A DNA stretch of 64,000 nt, taken from an uncultured Oxalobacteraceae bacterium. Its GTDB lineage: Bacteria > Pseudomonadota > Gammaproteobacteria > Burkholderiales > Burkholderiaceae_D. The translations under genes were made by a program, and so were the position numbers. Location of the stretch: the NCBI GenBank assembly GCA_903893945.1, contig CAITOF010000006.1, positions 62,001 through 126,000 on the forward strand. Direction: 5' to 3'. The notes beneath the pieces were generated by a model. It had not been told where the DNA came from and searched no databases. It worked only from the letters and a program-made list of their open reading frames with translations. Positions 1 through 8,507 of the stretch are shown here, in pieces. Position 1 is the first letter of the stretch; every line of letters begins with the position of its first letter.

Positions 1-118
1 TGTCATTTAAGGATGACAAATTACTAATGCCAATCAGCGTGATGATGACCAGCAAGAGCAGCAACAGCGACGACTCAATCAACAATCGCGTTCCGATTCT
101 TAAATTATAGACATTCAC
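1..118 (-). CDS. N-terminus of a membrane sensor, probably a methyl-accepting chemotaxis protein (partial)
   Basis: The reverse strand opens with GTG at 118 and reads 39 codons to the window edge, beginning MNVYNLRIGTRLLIES. A short basic stretch followed by a run of leucine, isoleucine and valine (about residues 13-31) is the typical first membrane helix of a chemoreceptor, and the NLRIGTRL opening is common in that family. A very strong ribosome binding site (AAGGAGGAGAAA) ends just before the GTG, which supports the start although no ATG is present. It lies downstream of the histidine kinase gene on the same strand, about 120 bases away. The rest lies outside the window, so a histidine kinase or diguanylate cyclase with the same topology cannot be excluded. 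Confidence 0.55.
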   Translation of the reverse strand, partial: MNVYNLRIGTRLLIESSLLLLLLVIITLIGISNLSSLND

Positions 119-240
119 TTTCTCCTCCTTCAGCGGGGTGGACCAGGTGGTGACAGAGACCAAGTATGAACTGTAGTAATTTTTGTTAATTATTCAAGAA
201 ATATTTGCAAAACCGGCATGTCAGACCGGATCTGTTCATG

Positions 241-1986
241 TCATTTGCTGAGCTCCGGTGCAATGACCGGCAGCTTGATACTAAATTTGGTCCCGGCGCC
301 TTTCGTGCTTTGTATGGATATGCTTCCGCCGAGCACACTGACCACCAGGTTATGCACTATGCTCAATCCCAGTCCCGAGCCTCCCTGACCCAGCCGGGTA
401 GTGAAGAAAGGGTCGAATACATGATGGATATTTTTTTCATCGATGCCATTTCCATCGTCGGCATAATTGATTTCGACGACGTCCTCACTGATGAGGCGCG
501 TTCCAAGAAACATCATTCCCTGATCCCTGCCGTGAAACCCGTGCATTAACGAATTGGAAACAAAGTTGGTGATTATCTGGCCAAGAGGGCCAGGAAAACT
601 GTCCATGACAATCCCGGGTGTTAAGACGAGATTCATTTTGAACGGTGTTTTTTTATACATCGGACCTATCGTAACCACGTCCTGCTCGAGCACGCGCTGC
701 AAATCGAACCTGCGTCGCTGATTGCTGGTCTGATCGACGGCGACCTGCTTGAAGCTCTGAACCAGCATGGCGGCACGCGCCAGATTCCTTACCAGTATTT
801 CATTGCCATTTTCAATATCGGTCAAAAATTTCTCCATATCGGACCGACGAACTTTATTCAATCCCATATTCGCGGCAAACGATCTGGCCTGCTCCTGCAA
901 TGTACTGGCCAGGCTGACGCAGTTGCCAATTGGCGTATTCATTTCATGGGCAACACCGGCAACCAGGCTGCCGAGTGAGGCGAGTCGTTCTGAGTCGACC
1001 ACTTTTTCCCGTGACTGTTGCAGTTCGCGGGTCCTGGTGGCAACGCGTTCTTCAAGTTGTTCGTTGAGTTTCAGCATCGCCGTTTCGGCGTTTTTCTGTT
1101 CGGTGATATCACGGAAAAATGCACCAAACAGTTCTTCTGAGGTCCCTGAGATGCGCCAGATACTCATTTCAACAGGGAATTCGTGACCGTCCCGGTGCTG
1201 TGCCTTGAATTCATAGCGCTTGTTGACGGCCTTGTTTTTGCTGTTGGCGACAAAATTGTTCTGTTCCTGCAAGTGTGCTTCGCGGTTTCGCACAGGAACA
1301 AAGATATCAACAAACTGGTGGCTGATGACCTCTATCCGCTCCCAGCCAAATAGCGCAGTGGCCTGCTGATTCCAGTCAAAAATGGTGCCTTTGTCGTCCA
1401 TGCAGATAAATGCTTCATAAGCGCTTTCAATAACACTGCGCATTCTCAAGTCACTTTGATAGAGTTCCTCCTGTGTTCTGCTGTGTTCGATGGCAGTTTC
1501 GGACAGGATAAGAGACAGCGATGAAACTTCTCTGGTCTGTTCATCAATGCGGCAGGCCAATAACGAATTCTGTTCTTCCAGTTTCTTGCGCATGGAATAC
1601 AGCTCGCTGAAGACATTGACCTTGCTTTTCAGGACCACACTTTCTATCGGTTTTACGATGTAATCAACCGCCCCCAGCTCATAGCCCTTGAACAGGTCGA
1701 CGTTATTGCCGATTGCTGCGGAAATAAAAATGATCGGGATGTGTCGTGTCTTCGGATTGGTGCGCAATAATTCGGCCGTTTCAATGCCATTCAGATCGGG
1801 CATTTGCACATCAAGAATAATCAGGGCAAATTCGTGCTTGAGCGTCTGTTTAACAGCTTCACTGCCCGATGATGCTTTAACTAATTCGAAATCAATATCC
1901 ATTTCCTTCAGAATTCTCTCTAAAGAAGCGAGACTCTCCGGTGTGTCGTCAACCAGGAGCAGGGGAATTTTGAGCGATGCTGTCAT
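241..1986 (-). CDS. Hybrid sensor: REC - PAS - histidine kinase
   Basis: A soluble two-component protein of about 581 residues with an N-terminal receiver domain (phospho-acceptor D59, conserved K112), a coiled coil (about 120-180), one PAS domain (about 180-300) and a transmitter with the H-box around H347 (GVAHEMNTPIG). The HATPase domain near the C-terminus shows an N-box-like segment and the GSGLGLSIV G-box. There is no membrane segment, so it acts in the cytoplasm, probably relaying from an upstream kinase through its receiver. The frame can be extended upstream to a TTG at 2025, but the ATG at 1986 starts right before the receiver fold (MTASLKIPLLLVDD) and is preferred; neither start has a good Shine-Dalgarno. 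No obvious partner regulator is adjacent. The signal is unknown. Confidence 0.85.
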   Translation of the reverse strand: MTASLKIPLLLVDDTPESLASLERILKEMDIDFELVKASSGSEAVKQTLKHEFALIILDVQMPDLNGIETAELLRTNPKTRHIPIIFISAAIGNNVDLFKGYELGAVDYIVKPIESVVLKSKVNVFSELYSMRKKLEEQNSLLACRIDEQTREVSSLSLILSETAIEHSRTQEELYQSDLRMRSVIESAYEAFICMDDKGTIFDWNQQATALFGWERIEVISHQFVDIFVPVRNREAHLQEQNNFVANSKNKAVNKRYEFKAQHRDGHEFPVEMSIWRISGTSEELFGAFFRDITEQKNAETAMLKLNEQLEERVATRTRELQQSREKVVDSERLASLGSLVAGVAHEMNTPIGNCVSLASTLQEQARSFAANMGLNKVRRSDMEKFLTDIENGNEILVRNLARAAMLVQSFKQVAVDQTSNQRRRFDLQRVLEQDVVTIGPMYKKTPFKMNLVLTPGIVMDSFPGPLGQIITNFVSNSLMHGFHGRDQGMMFLGTRLISEDVVEINYADDGNGIDEKNIHHVFDPFFTTRLGQGGSGLGLSIVHNLVVSVLGGSISIQSTKGAGTKFSIKLPVIAPELSK

Positions 1987-2044
1987 GATGTCTGGGATGT
2001 TCTGCCACCCGCTTGCCACTTTCAAAATGAACGACTGAAATCAG

Positions 2045-2069
2045 TGTCGCCGCAATGGTGACGGCGACA
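2045..2069. repeat. Inverted repeat in the gap upstream of the hybrid kinase
   Basis: TGTCGCCG and CGGCGACA form perfect 8-base arms around a 9-base loop, between the end of the ycaQ-like gene (2240) and the start of the hybrid kinase (1986). No T-run follows on the minus strand, so it is not a typical terminator. It could be a regulatory palindrome or a weak attenuating hairpin. The rest of the 1987-2239 gap shows nothing else I recognise. Confidence 0.4.
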
Positions 2070-2239
2070 GCAGGGAGATAATGTTAATTTTTTATACATG
2101 GCCTGTCGATAGTTGGATGTAAATGGTCAGTTTAAGTTTATTCGACCCGCCAATATGTTCAAGGTAACGATGCTACCCATGGCCAATTTCACATCATGTG
2201 ATCATTTTGGCATGTATGTGGAGTGTGTAAGCGCCTGAC

Positions 2240-3463
2240 TCAGACTGCAAATTTCTTTTGTTGCGCTGCACTGAGGCTGGAAAAGTCCAGACGCGGCGTT
2301 CCATGCCACTTTGCGCATGAATTCAGGCAGGCGACCACATCTTTCATCAGCGTGGGTGTAACGGTTGTTTTGTCGTCCAAATGGAACTGCTTCACTTCAA
2401 AACGGCCTTCCTTGCGGTGTGCTTTGGCATCGAGTCGGCCGATTAGTGCACCTTTGCGTAAAATCGGCAAGGAGAAATAGCCGTAACGACGCTTTGATTC
2501 GGGTGTATAGCATTCCAGCTTGTAATCAAAATCAAAAAGTTCGATGGCGCGCTTTCTGTCCCAAACCACGGGGTCAAACGGTGAGAGCAGGCGAGTCACG
2601 CTCGCTCTCAGTTTTCCGTCATGTGCGAGTTGCAGTAATGCGTGATGGTCCGGATGGACATAAGCCGGCTCGTTCCAGCCGGCCACGGTTGTTGTGAGCA
2701 GTAAGCCCTGTTTCGCCAGCACGTCGGGCTGGTTCGTTGAATCGGGCCGGCTCATACGAAAATAGTCGGTTATCCAGCTGGCTTTTGCCAAACCCAGTGC
2801 CTTGACCGCCAATAACACCTGCTGGCGCTGCGCCAGTAGCGGATCGACCAGATCACGCTGGTCATTCCAGGCAGGATGCACGCGTTCACGCAGATCGTAG
2901 ACACGCTGGAAATGATGGCGCCGTGCGACCATCAATTCGCCCATGGTGAACAGGACTTCCAGCGAGCGTTTCTCCGGTTTCCATTCCCACCAGCCGCCGG
3001 CTTTGCCGTTGCGGCGCGCAAAATCAAGCGAGCGGGTCGGTCCGTTCTGCTGAATGTGTTTCTTGATCAGATTGACGTCTTTTTTATGGTCCCGCAACCA
3101 CCCCTGGTTGAATTTCCAGCCCAATCCGTGCGGTGATATCATTTGATGGCGATACAGGTGAAAATCTTCGATGGGCAAAAAGCTGGCCTCATGGGCCCAA
3201 TATTCAAACAGTTTTCCTTCTTCGAGCAATTCGTCGAGCCATTCTGTGCGGTAACTCCCCAAGCGGCTCCACAAAACAAAATAGGGACTTCGTTCGACAA
3301 CGTTAATCGTGTCAATCTGCAGTACGGCCATCTGGCGTATGGCGTCTAGCACCTGCTGTTTGGACGCTGTTTTGGGTGGCGCAGTCAGCAATCCCTGTGC
3401 CGCCAAATGCAGGTTGCGTGCCGCCGTGATGGTCAGTGTGGCGCCAGGGGGTATCCTGTTCAT
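2240..3463 (-). CDS. YcaQ/AlkX-family winged-helix DNA glycosylase
   Basis: A protein of about 407 residues of the winged-helix HTH_42 family (COG3214), whose E. coli member YcaQ unhooks interstrand crosslinks and removes alkylated bases from DNA. The family catalytic pattern Q-hydrophobic-D is visible as LQIDTI, with Q49 and D51 counted from the chosen start. The downstream segments YWAHEASFLP and LLSPFDPVVWDRKR are also family-typical. The frame is open further upstream, but the ATG at 3463 follows the stop of the potassium channel gene by a single base (TGATATG), with GAGAA as ribosome binding site, indicating translational coupling. The pairing with a channel is unexpected. The family assignment is firm; the exact substrate is not. 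Confidence 0.82.
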   Translation of the reverse strand: MNRIPPGATLTITAARNLHLAAQGLLTAPPKTASKQQVLDAIRQMAVLQIDTINVVERSPYFVLWSRLGSYRTEWLDELLEEGKLFEYWAHEASFLPIEDFHLYRHQMISPHGLGWKFNQGWLRDHKKDVNLIKKHIQQNGPTRSLDFARRNGKAGGWWEWKPEKRSLEVLFTMGELMVARRHHFQRVYDLRERVHPAWNDQRDLVDPLLAQRQQVLLAVKALGLAKASWITDYFRMSRPDSTNQPDVLAKQGLLLTTTVAGWNEPAYVHPDHHALLQLAHDGKLRASVTRLLSPFDPVVWDRKRAIELFDFDYKLECYTPESKRRYGYFSLPILRKGALIGRLDAKAHRKEGRFEVKQFHLDDKTTVTPTLMKDVVACLNSCAKWHGTPRLDFSSLSAAQQKKFAV

Positions 3464-3464
3464 A

Positions 3465-4364
3465 TCAGTTCTCATCAGAATTCTGGACTTCGACCTCAAT
3501 GTCATCAAATTTGCTGTAATCCAGGTGACTGTTCATCGCCTCGTCATTCCGTCCAATGTCTACATAGCGATGATTAAACCGGAAGGTGTTCCAGGGATAA
3601 ACATGGCGTGCGCGTATCGTCTGACTGGTGGTCTCATCGACACCTTCGATACTCAAAATCAGTCGTGCCTGTATGCGTTCAAAATCGCGTGCAGTTTGAC
3701 GATAAAATGGACTATTGTCGTCAATAACGTGAAATAAATTCCAGCCCAGCGAAAATATCGGGTGTTGATCACGTTTCAGTGGCAGATCGATGATGGTCAG
3801 GAATTTCGACTTTTCCAGTGTCTCCTCCAATCGCAGCAGCCTTAATTTGGCCGAGGCCTCGGAAATAATGTTAAGCCGGGTATTGGCAATCCGGATCGAC
3901 AAGACGTGCTCACCATTATGCCGGTAGGTGACAGGATGGCGGGTGAATAATATTTTTGCCCTGGGACGGGAAAAACGCGCAAACATGACGCCGGTGACCA
4001 TGGCAATGCCTGACATGCCGGTAAAAATCTCTATGGTTGAAATGATATGCCCGTAGACCGTCTGGGGATGCATGTCACCATAACCGACCGTCGCCAACGT
4101 TTCGACACTGAAAAAAAATGCGCCCCAGAATCCGGCGGGATACAGGTTGGCAACGGCATGGTTGTCGAGGGAATAGAAAAAAGCAAACAGGAAGTTGAGC
4201 GCGATGAAAAAAGCCGCAAAGGATGCAAAAAACACCCGCCAGCTTGAGGTCATGGCATAGTGGTAGGAGTCGTGCAGGAATGCCGAATTAACGCCATGCG
4301 CGATAAACTGCCGGCCTTCTATTTCGACTTTCTGGGTTGATTTTTTTGGAGTGCTTTTTTTCAT
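3465..4364 (-). CDS. KirBac-type inward rectifier potassium channel
   Basis: A 299-residue membrane protein with a slide helix, two transmembrane helices (about 42-64 and 102-127) and a pore helix leading to the selectivity filter TVGYGD at 92-97. A C-terminal cytoplasmic immunoglobulin-like domain follows (about 135-290), with Kir-like text such as ARFSRPRAKILFT and HVIDDNSPFY. This is the full architecture of bacterial inward rectifiers, tetrameric inner-membrane channels that pass potassium and are gated by ligands or lipids. It is the first gene of a probable two-gene transcript with the glycosylase gene downstream. The intergenic region 4365-4524 is shared with divergent rimO. Confidence 0.93.
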   Translation of the reverse strand: MKKSTPKKSTQKVEIEGRQFIAHGVNSAFLHDSYHYAMTSSWRVFFASFAAFFIALNFLFAFFYSLDNHAVANLYPAGFWGAFFFSVETLATVGYGDMHPQTVYGHIISTIEIFTGMSGIAMVTGVMFARFSRPRAKILFTRHPVTYRHNGEHVLSIRIANTRLNIISEASAKLRLLRLEETLEKSKFLTIIDLPLKRDQHPIFSLGWNLFHVIDDNSPFYRQTARDFERIQARLILSIEGVDETTSQTIRARHVYPWNTFRFNHRYVDIGRNDEAMNSHLDYSKFDDIEVEVQNSDEN

Positions 4365-4524
4365 TGGAGTGCCATGTCGGTTCGCTGAAGTGGCAATAGT
4401 ATCGAATTTCGGTTGTTGTCGACAGCGTATCGCACGGTTATATTCATGTTATTTTGATATGTAAATAATCACTATTCTATGGGGTACAATAGCCTCTTCG
4501 TTTTATACCCTGAACCCATACATT

Positions 4525-5886
4525 ATGTCAGATAGTTCCAATACTCCCAAAGTCGGGTTTGTGTCCCTGGGATGCCCGAAAGCGCTGGTCGATTCCGAAC
4601 AGATACTTACCCAGTTGCGCGCAGAAGGGTACGAAACGGCCAAGTCCTATGAGGGGGCCGACCTGGTCATCGTCAACACCTGCGGTTTTATCGACGCCGC
4701 CGTCCAGGAGTCACTCGATGCGATAGGCGAGGCGCTGCATGAAAACGGCAAGGTCATCGTGACCGGTTGTCTGGGTGCCAAGAAGGATGCACAGGGTCAT
4801 GACATGATCCGGTCGATTCATCCCAAAGTACTCGAGGTCACTGGACCGCATGCACTGACGGAAGTCATGACAGCGGTCCACCGGCATCTGCCGAAACCGC
4901 ATGATCCGTTTCTGGATCTGGTGCCGGCGCAGGGTGTGAAGCTGACCCCGAAACATTTTGCCTACCTGAAAATTTCCGAAGGGTGCAACCATCGTTGCAG
5001 TTTTTGCATTATTCCTTCCATGCGCGGTGACCTGGTATCGCGACCGATTGCTGATCTGATGCTGGAAGCAGAAAACCTGTTCAAGGCAGGGGTGAAAGAA
5101 TTACTGGTCATTTCGCAAGACACCAGCGCCTATGGCGTGGATGTGAAATTCCGCGTTGGTTTCTGGAACGGCAAGCCCGTTAAAACGCATATGACCCAAT
5201 TGGTTGAAGCGCTAGGCGAGCTGGCCAGGAATTACGGAGCATGGGTAAGGCTGCATTATGTGTATCCGTATCCGCACGTTGACCAGATTATCCCGTTAAT
5301 GCAGGAAGGCATCATTCTGCCTTACCTTGATGTGCCCCTGCAACACGCGCATCCCGAGGTGTTAAAGCGCATGAAACGGCCTGCCAGCGGCGAAAAGAAC
5401 CTGGACCGAATTCTGGCCTGGCGCACCATGTGCCCTGATATCACCATACGTTCGACGTTAATCGCCGGATTTCCGGGCGAGACGGAAGAGCAGTTTAATT
5501 ATCTGCTGGAATTCTTGAAAGAAGCGGAAATTGACCGGTTGGGGTGCTTTGCGTATTCACCCGTTGAAGGTGCCACGGCAAATGCACTTGATAACCCGGT
5601 ACCGGACGAAATACGTGAGGACCGGCGCGGCCGTGTCATGGAATTACAGGAGCAGATTTCAAAAAAACGCCTGAAAGCAAAAGTCGGTCGCACGCTGCGT
5701 GTGTTACTGGATGACGTGAACCGGCAGGGCGGTACAGGTCGTTCATCGGCTGATGCGCCCGAAATTGATGGCGTAGTCTATGTCAAACCATATTTCGAAC
5801 CGCATAAAAAATTGCTGGTCGGTGAATTCGTCGATGTGAAAGTGACGACCTCCGATGCGCATGATTTATGGGCAGAACCTGTCTGA
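4525..5886 (+). CDS. rimO: Ribosomal protein S12 methylthiotransferase RimO
   Basis: A radical-SAM methylthiotransferase of 453 residues that adds a methylthio group to the conserved aspartate of ribosomal protein S12. The N-terminal UPF0004 domain carries cysteines C17, C53 and C82 for the auxiliary iron-sulfur cluster. The radical-SAM core carries the CxxxCxxC motif (C154, C158, C161) within [13 protein letters not shown]-terminal TRAM domain (about 385-450) includes [12 protein letters not shown]. The opening [15 protein letters not shown] separates RimO from MiaB. Length matches the family. The stop is followed after 17 bases by the cystathionine lyase gene, so both may share a transcript. 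Confidence 0.97.
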   Translation: MSDSSNTPKVGFVSLGCPKALVDSEQILTQLRAEGYETAKSYEGADLVIVNTCGFIDAAVQESLDAIGEALHENGKVIVTGCLGAKKDAQGHDMIRSIHPKVLEVTGPHALTEVMTAVHRHLPKPHDPFLDLVPAQGVKLTPKHFAYLKISEGCNHRCSFCIIPSMRGDLVSRPIADLMLEAENLFKAGVKELLVISQDTSAYGVDVKFRVGFWNGKPVKTHMTQLVEALGELARNYGAWVRLHYVYPYPHVDQIIPLMQEGIILPYLDVPLQHAHPEVLKRMKRPASGEKNLDRILAWRTMCPDITIRSTLIAGFPGETEEQFNYLLEFLKEAEIDRLGCFAYSPVEGATANALDNPVPDEIREDRRGRVMELQEQISKKRLKAKVGRTLRVLLDDVNRQGGTGRSSADAPEIDGVVYVKPYFEPHKKLLVGEFVDVKVTTSDAHDLWAEPV

Positions 5887-5903
5887 TTTTCCACTTTAAA
5901 AAA

Positions 5904-7067
5904 ATGAAACCACATCCGTCCACAAAAATCGTCCACCCGGAATACATCGCCCCATCCGGCTTTGCCGCGTTTCCTGCAGCGATACACCACGCTTCAACCG
6001 TGCTGTTTGATAATGTTGCGACCATGCGTAGCAGTCTGTGGATGGACAAATCGACGTACACCTACGGGTTGCACGGGACACCGACGTCAAGAATGCTGGA
6101 AGCGCAGCTGGCGGCCATTGAAGAGGGCTCGCATTGTGCTTTGGCACCCAGTGGCTTGGCGGCCATTGCACTGGTCAGCCTGGCATTTTTAAAAGCCGGC
6201 GATGATGTCCTGATTGCCGATAATGCCTACAGCCCAAACCGTGAACTGGGAAAATGGCTCGGTCAGCATTACGGGATTTCATCACGTCATTATGATCCCC
6301 TGATCGGTGCAGGCATCGGTTCGATGATCCAGGAAAATACACGCCTGATCTGGACCGAAGCGCCCGGCTCGGTCAGTATGGAAGTGCCGGATATGGCGGC
6401 GATCTGCAGGGTGGCGCACGAACATGGCGTGGTTGTGGCGATGGATAATACCTGGTCAGCGGGCATTGCTTTCAAGCCATTTGCCCACGGCGTCGATATC
6501 AGCATGCAGGCATTGACCAAATATCAGAGCGGCGGTTCGGATGTGCTGATGGGTGCGGTGGTGACGCGCGATATCGCCCTGCACGAACGAATTGAAGGTG
6601 TGCGAAAGGTGCTTGGTATGGGCGTCGGGATGGACGACGTTTATCTGATTTTGCGAAGCTTGCCCAGTATGCCTCTGCGTTTTGCCGCACATGATTTACA
6701 TGCCAGACAAATCGCGACCTGGTTAGCAAGCCGTCCTGAAATAAGCAGGGTGTTGCACCCCGCTTTTCCGGACTGCCCGGGCCATGCGCACTGGCAGCGT
6801 GATTTTACAGGCGCTGGCGGCTTATTTTCAGTCATTTTCGATCCGCGTTACACTGAACGCCAGACCGACCAGTTTGTGGATGCCCTGAAGCTGTTCAAAA
6901 TCGGTTATAGCTGGGGCGGGGCGCACAGCTTATGTGTGCCTTATCGCATGCAGGGATTGCGCAGTCGATGGAATGAACCGGGCCAGCTTGTCCGTTTCAA
7001 TATCGGTCTGGAAGATGTGGCTGACCTGATCGCCGATATTGAGCAGGCTTTTGCTGAAATACGGTAA
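5904..7067 (+). CDS. metC: Cystathionine beta-lyase (Cys/Met metabolism PLP enzyme)
   Basis: A fold-type I PLP enzyme of about 387 residues in the Cys/Met metabolism family. The PLP-binding lysine is K206 in ALTKYQSGGSD, with the cofactor-nitrogen aspartate D181 in MDNTWSAGI. The tyrosine and arginine that contact the phosphate in the neighbouring subunit are in the YTYGLHGTPTSR region. The text resembles cystathionine beta-lyase (cystathionine to homocysteine, pyruvate and ammonia) more than gamma-synthase. An ATG at 5868 inside rimO gives a 12-residue extension without family similarity, so the ATG at 5904, 18 bases after rimO ends, is preferred. Specificity within the family is inferred. 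Confidence 0.85.
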   Translation: MKPHPSTKIVHPEYIAPSGFAAFPAAIHHASTVLFDNVATMRSSLWMDKSTYTYGLHGTPTSRMLEAQLAAIEEGSHCALAPSGLAAIALVSLAFLKAGDDVLIADNAYSPNRELGKWLGQHYGISSRHYDPLIGAGIGSMIQENTRLIWTEAPGSVSMEVPDMAAICRVAHEHGVVVAMDNTWSAGIAFKPFAHGVDISMQALTKYQSGGSDVLMGAVVTRDIALHERIEGVRKVLGMGVGMDDVYLILRSLPSMPLRFAAHDLHARQIATWLASRPEISRVLHPAFPDCPGHAHWQRDFTGAGGLFSVIFDPRYTERQTDQFVDALKLFKIGYSWGGAHSLCVPYRMQGLRSRWNEPGQLVRFNIGLEDVADLIADIEQAFAEIR

Positions 7068-7104
7068 CATACACGAATCCTTTCTCGAAGATGATTGAAA
7101 AAAA

Positions 7105-8409
7105 ATGATGGAAAATCATGCAATCAATAACAGACAGCGTATTTTTGCCATTATTGGCGCATCGTCGGGCAATCTGGTCGAATGGTTTGACTTTTATGTG
7201 TACTCGTTCTGCGCCATTTATTTTGCCCCTGCTTTTTTCCCGAGTGACAATCCAACCACGCAATTGTTAAATACGGCAGGTGTATTTGCCGTTGGTTTTC
7301 TGATGCGCCCGATCGGCGGATGGTTATTTGGACGCGTGGCCGATAAGTATGGGCGGCGCCTTTCGATGATGATTTCGGTTTTGATGATGTGCTTTGGTTC
7401 GCTCATGATTGCGGTGTTGCCGACTTATCAGAGTATTGGTACCGCGGCCCCGGTACTATTGCTGCTGGCGCGGTTGTTGCAGGGACTTTCCGTCGGCGGT
7501 GAATACGGTACCAGTGCCACTTATATGAGTGAAGTGGCACTGAACAGACATCGCGGTTTCTATGCGTCATTTCAATACGTCACGCTGATCGGTGGCCAGT
7601 TACTGGCTGTTGTGCTGCTGGTCGTGCTGCAGCAGACTCTGTCAACCAGTCAGCTGAAAGACTGGGGATGGCGCATCCCGTTTGTGATGGGAGCGGTTGC
7701 CGCCCTGGTTGCCCTGTATTTACGCAAATCGCTCAATGAAACGGCCTCCGATGAAAGCAGAAAAAATCAGGATGCCGGAACATTGGCAGGGTTGATGAAG
7801 CACAAAGGTGCCTTTTTTACCGTGATCGGTTTTACGGCCGGCGGTTCGCTGATCTTCTACACCTTCACAACCTATATGCAGAAATATCTTGTGAACTCGG
7901 CGCATATGGACCCCAAACTGGCCAGCGTTGTGATGACATGCGCGCTGTTCTGCTACATGTTGCTGCAACCTTTATTTGGGGCCCTGTCCGATAAAATCGG
8001 TCGTCGCACCAATATGTTGTGTTTTGGTACATTTGCGACGTTGTTTACCCTGCCGATTCTGCATAGTCTTAATGGGGTGACCAACCCGTATATCGCCTTT
8101 GGACTAATTCTGGTGGCGCTTGCCATTGTCAGTTTTTACACATCCATCAGCGGCCTGATCAAGGCGGAATTGTTTCCGCCGGAGGTGCGGGCATTGGGGG
8201 TCGGATTATCCTATGCGGTGGGAAATGCCCTGTTCGGTGGTTCAGCCGAATTTGTCGCATTGCGACTGAAGTCGCTGGGGGTCGAGTCAAGTTTTTATTG
8301 GTATGTGACGATAATGTGTGCGATTGCATTGATCGTTTCCTATCGACTGAAAGATCCGGGCATCGAAGGATATTTGGTAAAAGCAGGAGACCGCACAGGA
8401 ATAAATTGA
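7105..8409 (+). CDS. MFS transporter, metabolite:H+ symporter family (KgtP-like)
   Basis: A 434-residue, 12-helix major facilitator of the MHS subfamily, which carries alpha-ketoglutarate, citrate, shikimate or betaine with protons. The opening [18 protein letters not shown], the A-motif-like [10 protein letters not shown] between helices 2 and 3, and [14 protein letters not shown] are all diagnostic of the KgtP/ProP branch. It follows the lyase gene by 37 bases on the same strand. Two ATGs stand in tandem (7105 and 7108). The C-terminus lacks the coiled coil of ProP, which argues for an organic-acid carrier such as KgtP rather than an osmosensor. The substrate is inferred from resemblance only. 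Confidence 0.85.
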   Translation: MMENHAINNRQRIFAIIGASSGNLVEWFDFYVYSFCAIYFAPAFFPSDNPTTQLLNTAGVFAVGFLMRPIGGWLFGRVADKYGRRLSMMISVLMMCFGSLMIAVLPTYQSIGTAAPVLLLLARLLQGLSVGGEYGTSATYMSEVALNRHRGFYASFQYVTLIGGQLLAVVLLVVLQQTLSTSQLKDWGWRIPFVMGAVAALVALYLRKSLNETASDESRKNQDAGTLAGLMKHKGAFFTVIGFTAGGSLIFYTFTTYMQKYLVNSAHMDPKLASVVMTCALFCYMLLQPLFGALSDKIGRRTNMLCFGTFATLFTLPILHSLNGVTNPYIAFGLILVALAIVSFYTSISGLIKAELFPPEVRALGVGLSYAVGNALFGGSAEFVALRLKSLGVESSFYWYVTIMCAIALIVSYRLKDPGIEGYLVKAGDRTGIN

Positions 8410-8507
8410 CTTACCTGTACTGAAAACGGTGGATAATCCGCTTTTTATAATTTCACGATGAGCCTGTACCGCAACGTCCAATTCAATTTACGCTATTTCA
8501 TTAAATT

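Noticed and set aside
8406-8451. Promoter of the GGDEF-EAL gene from TTGACT and TATAAT
   Set aside because: Both boxes exist, but they are 34 bases apart, too far for one promoter; neither has a matching partner at 16-18 bases.
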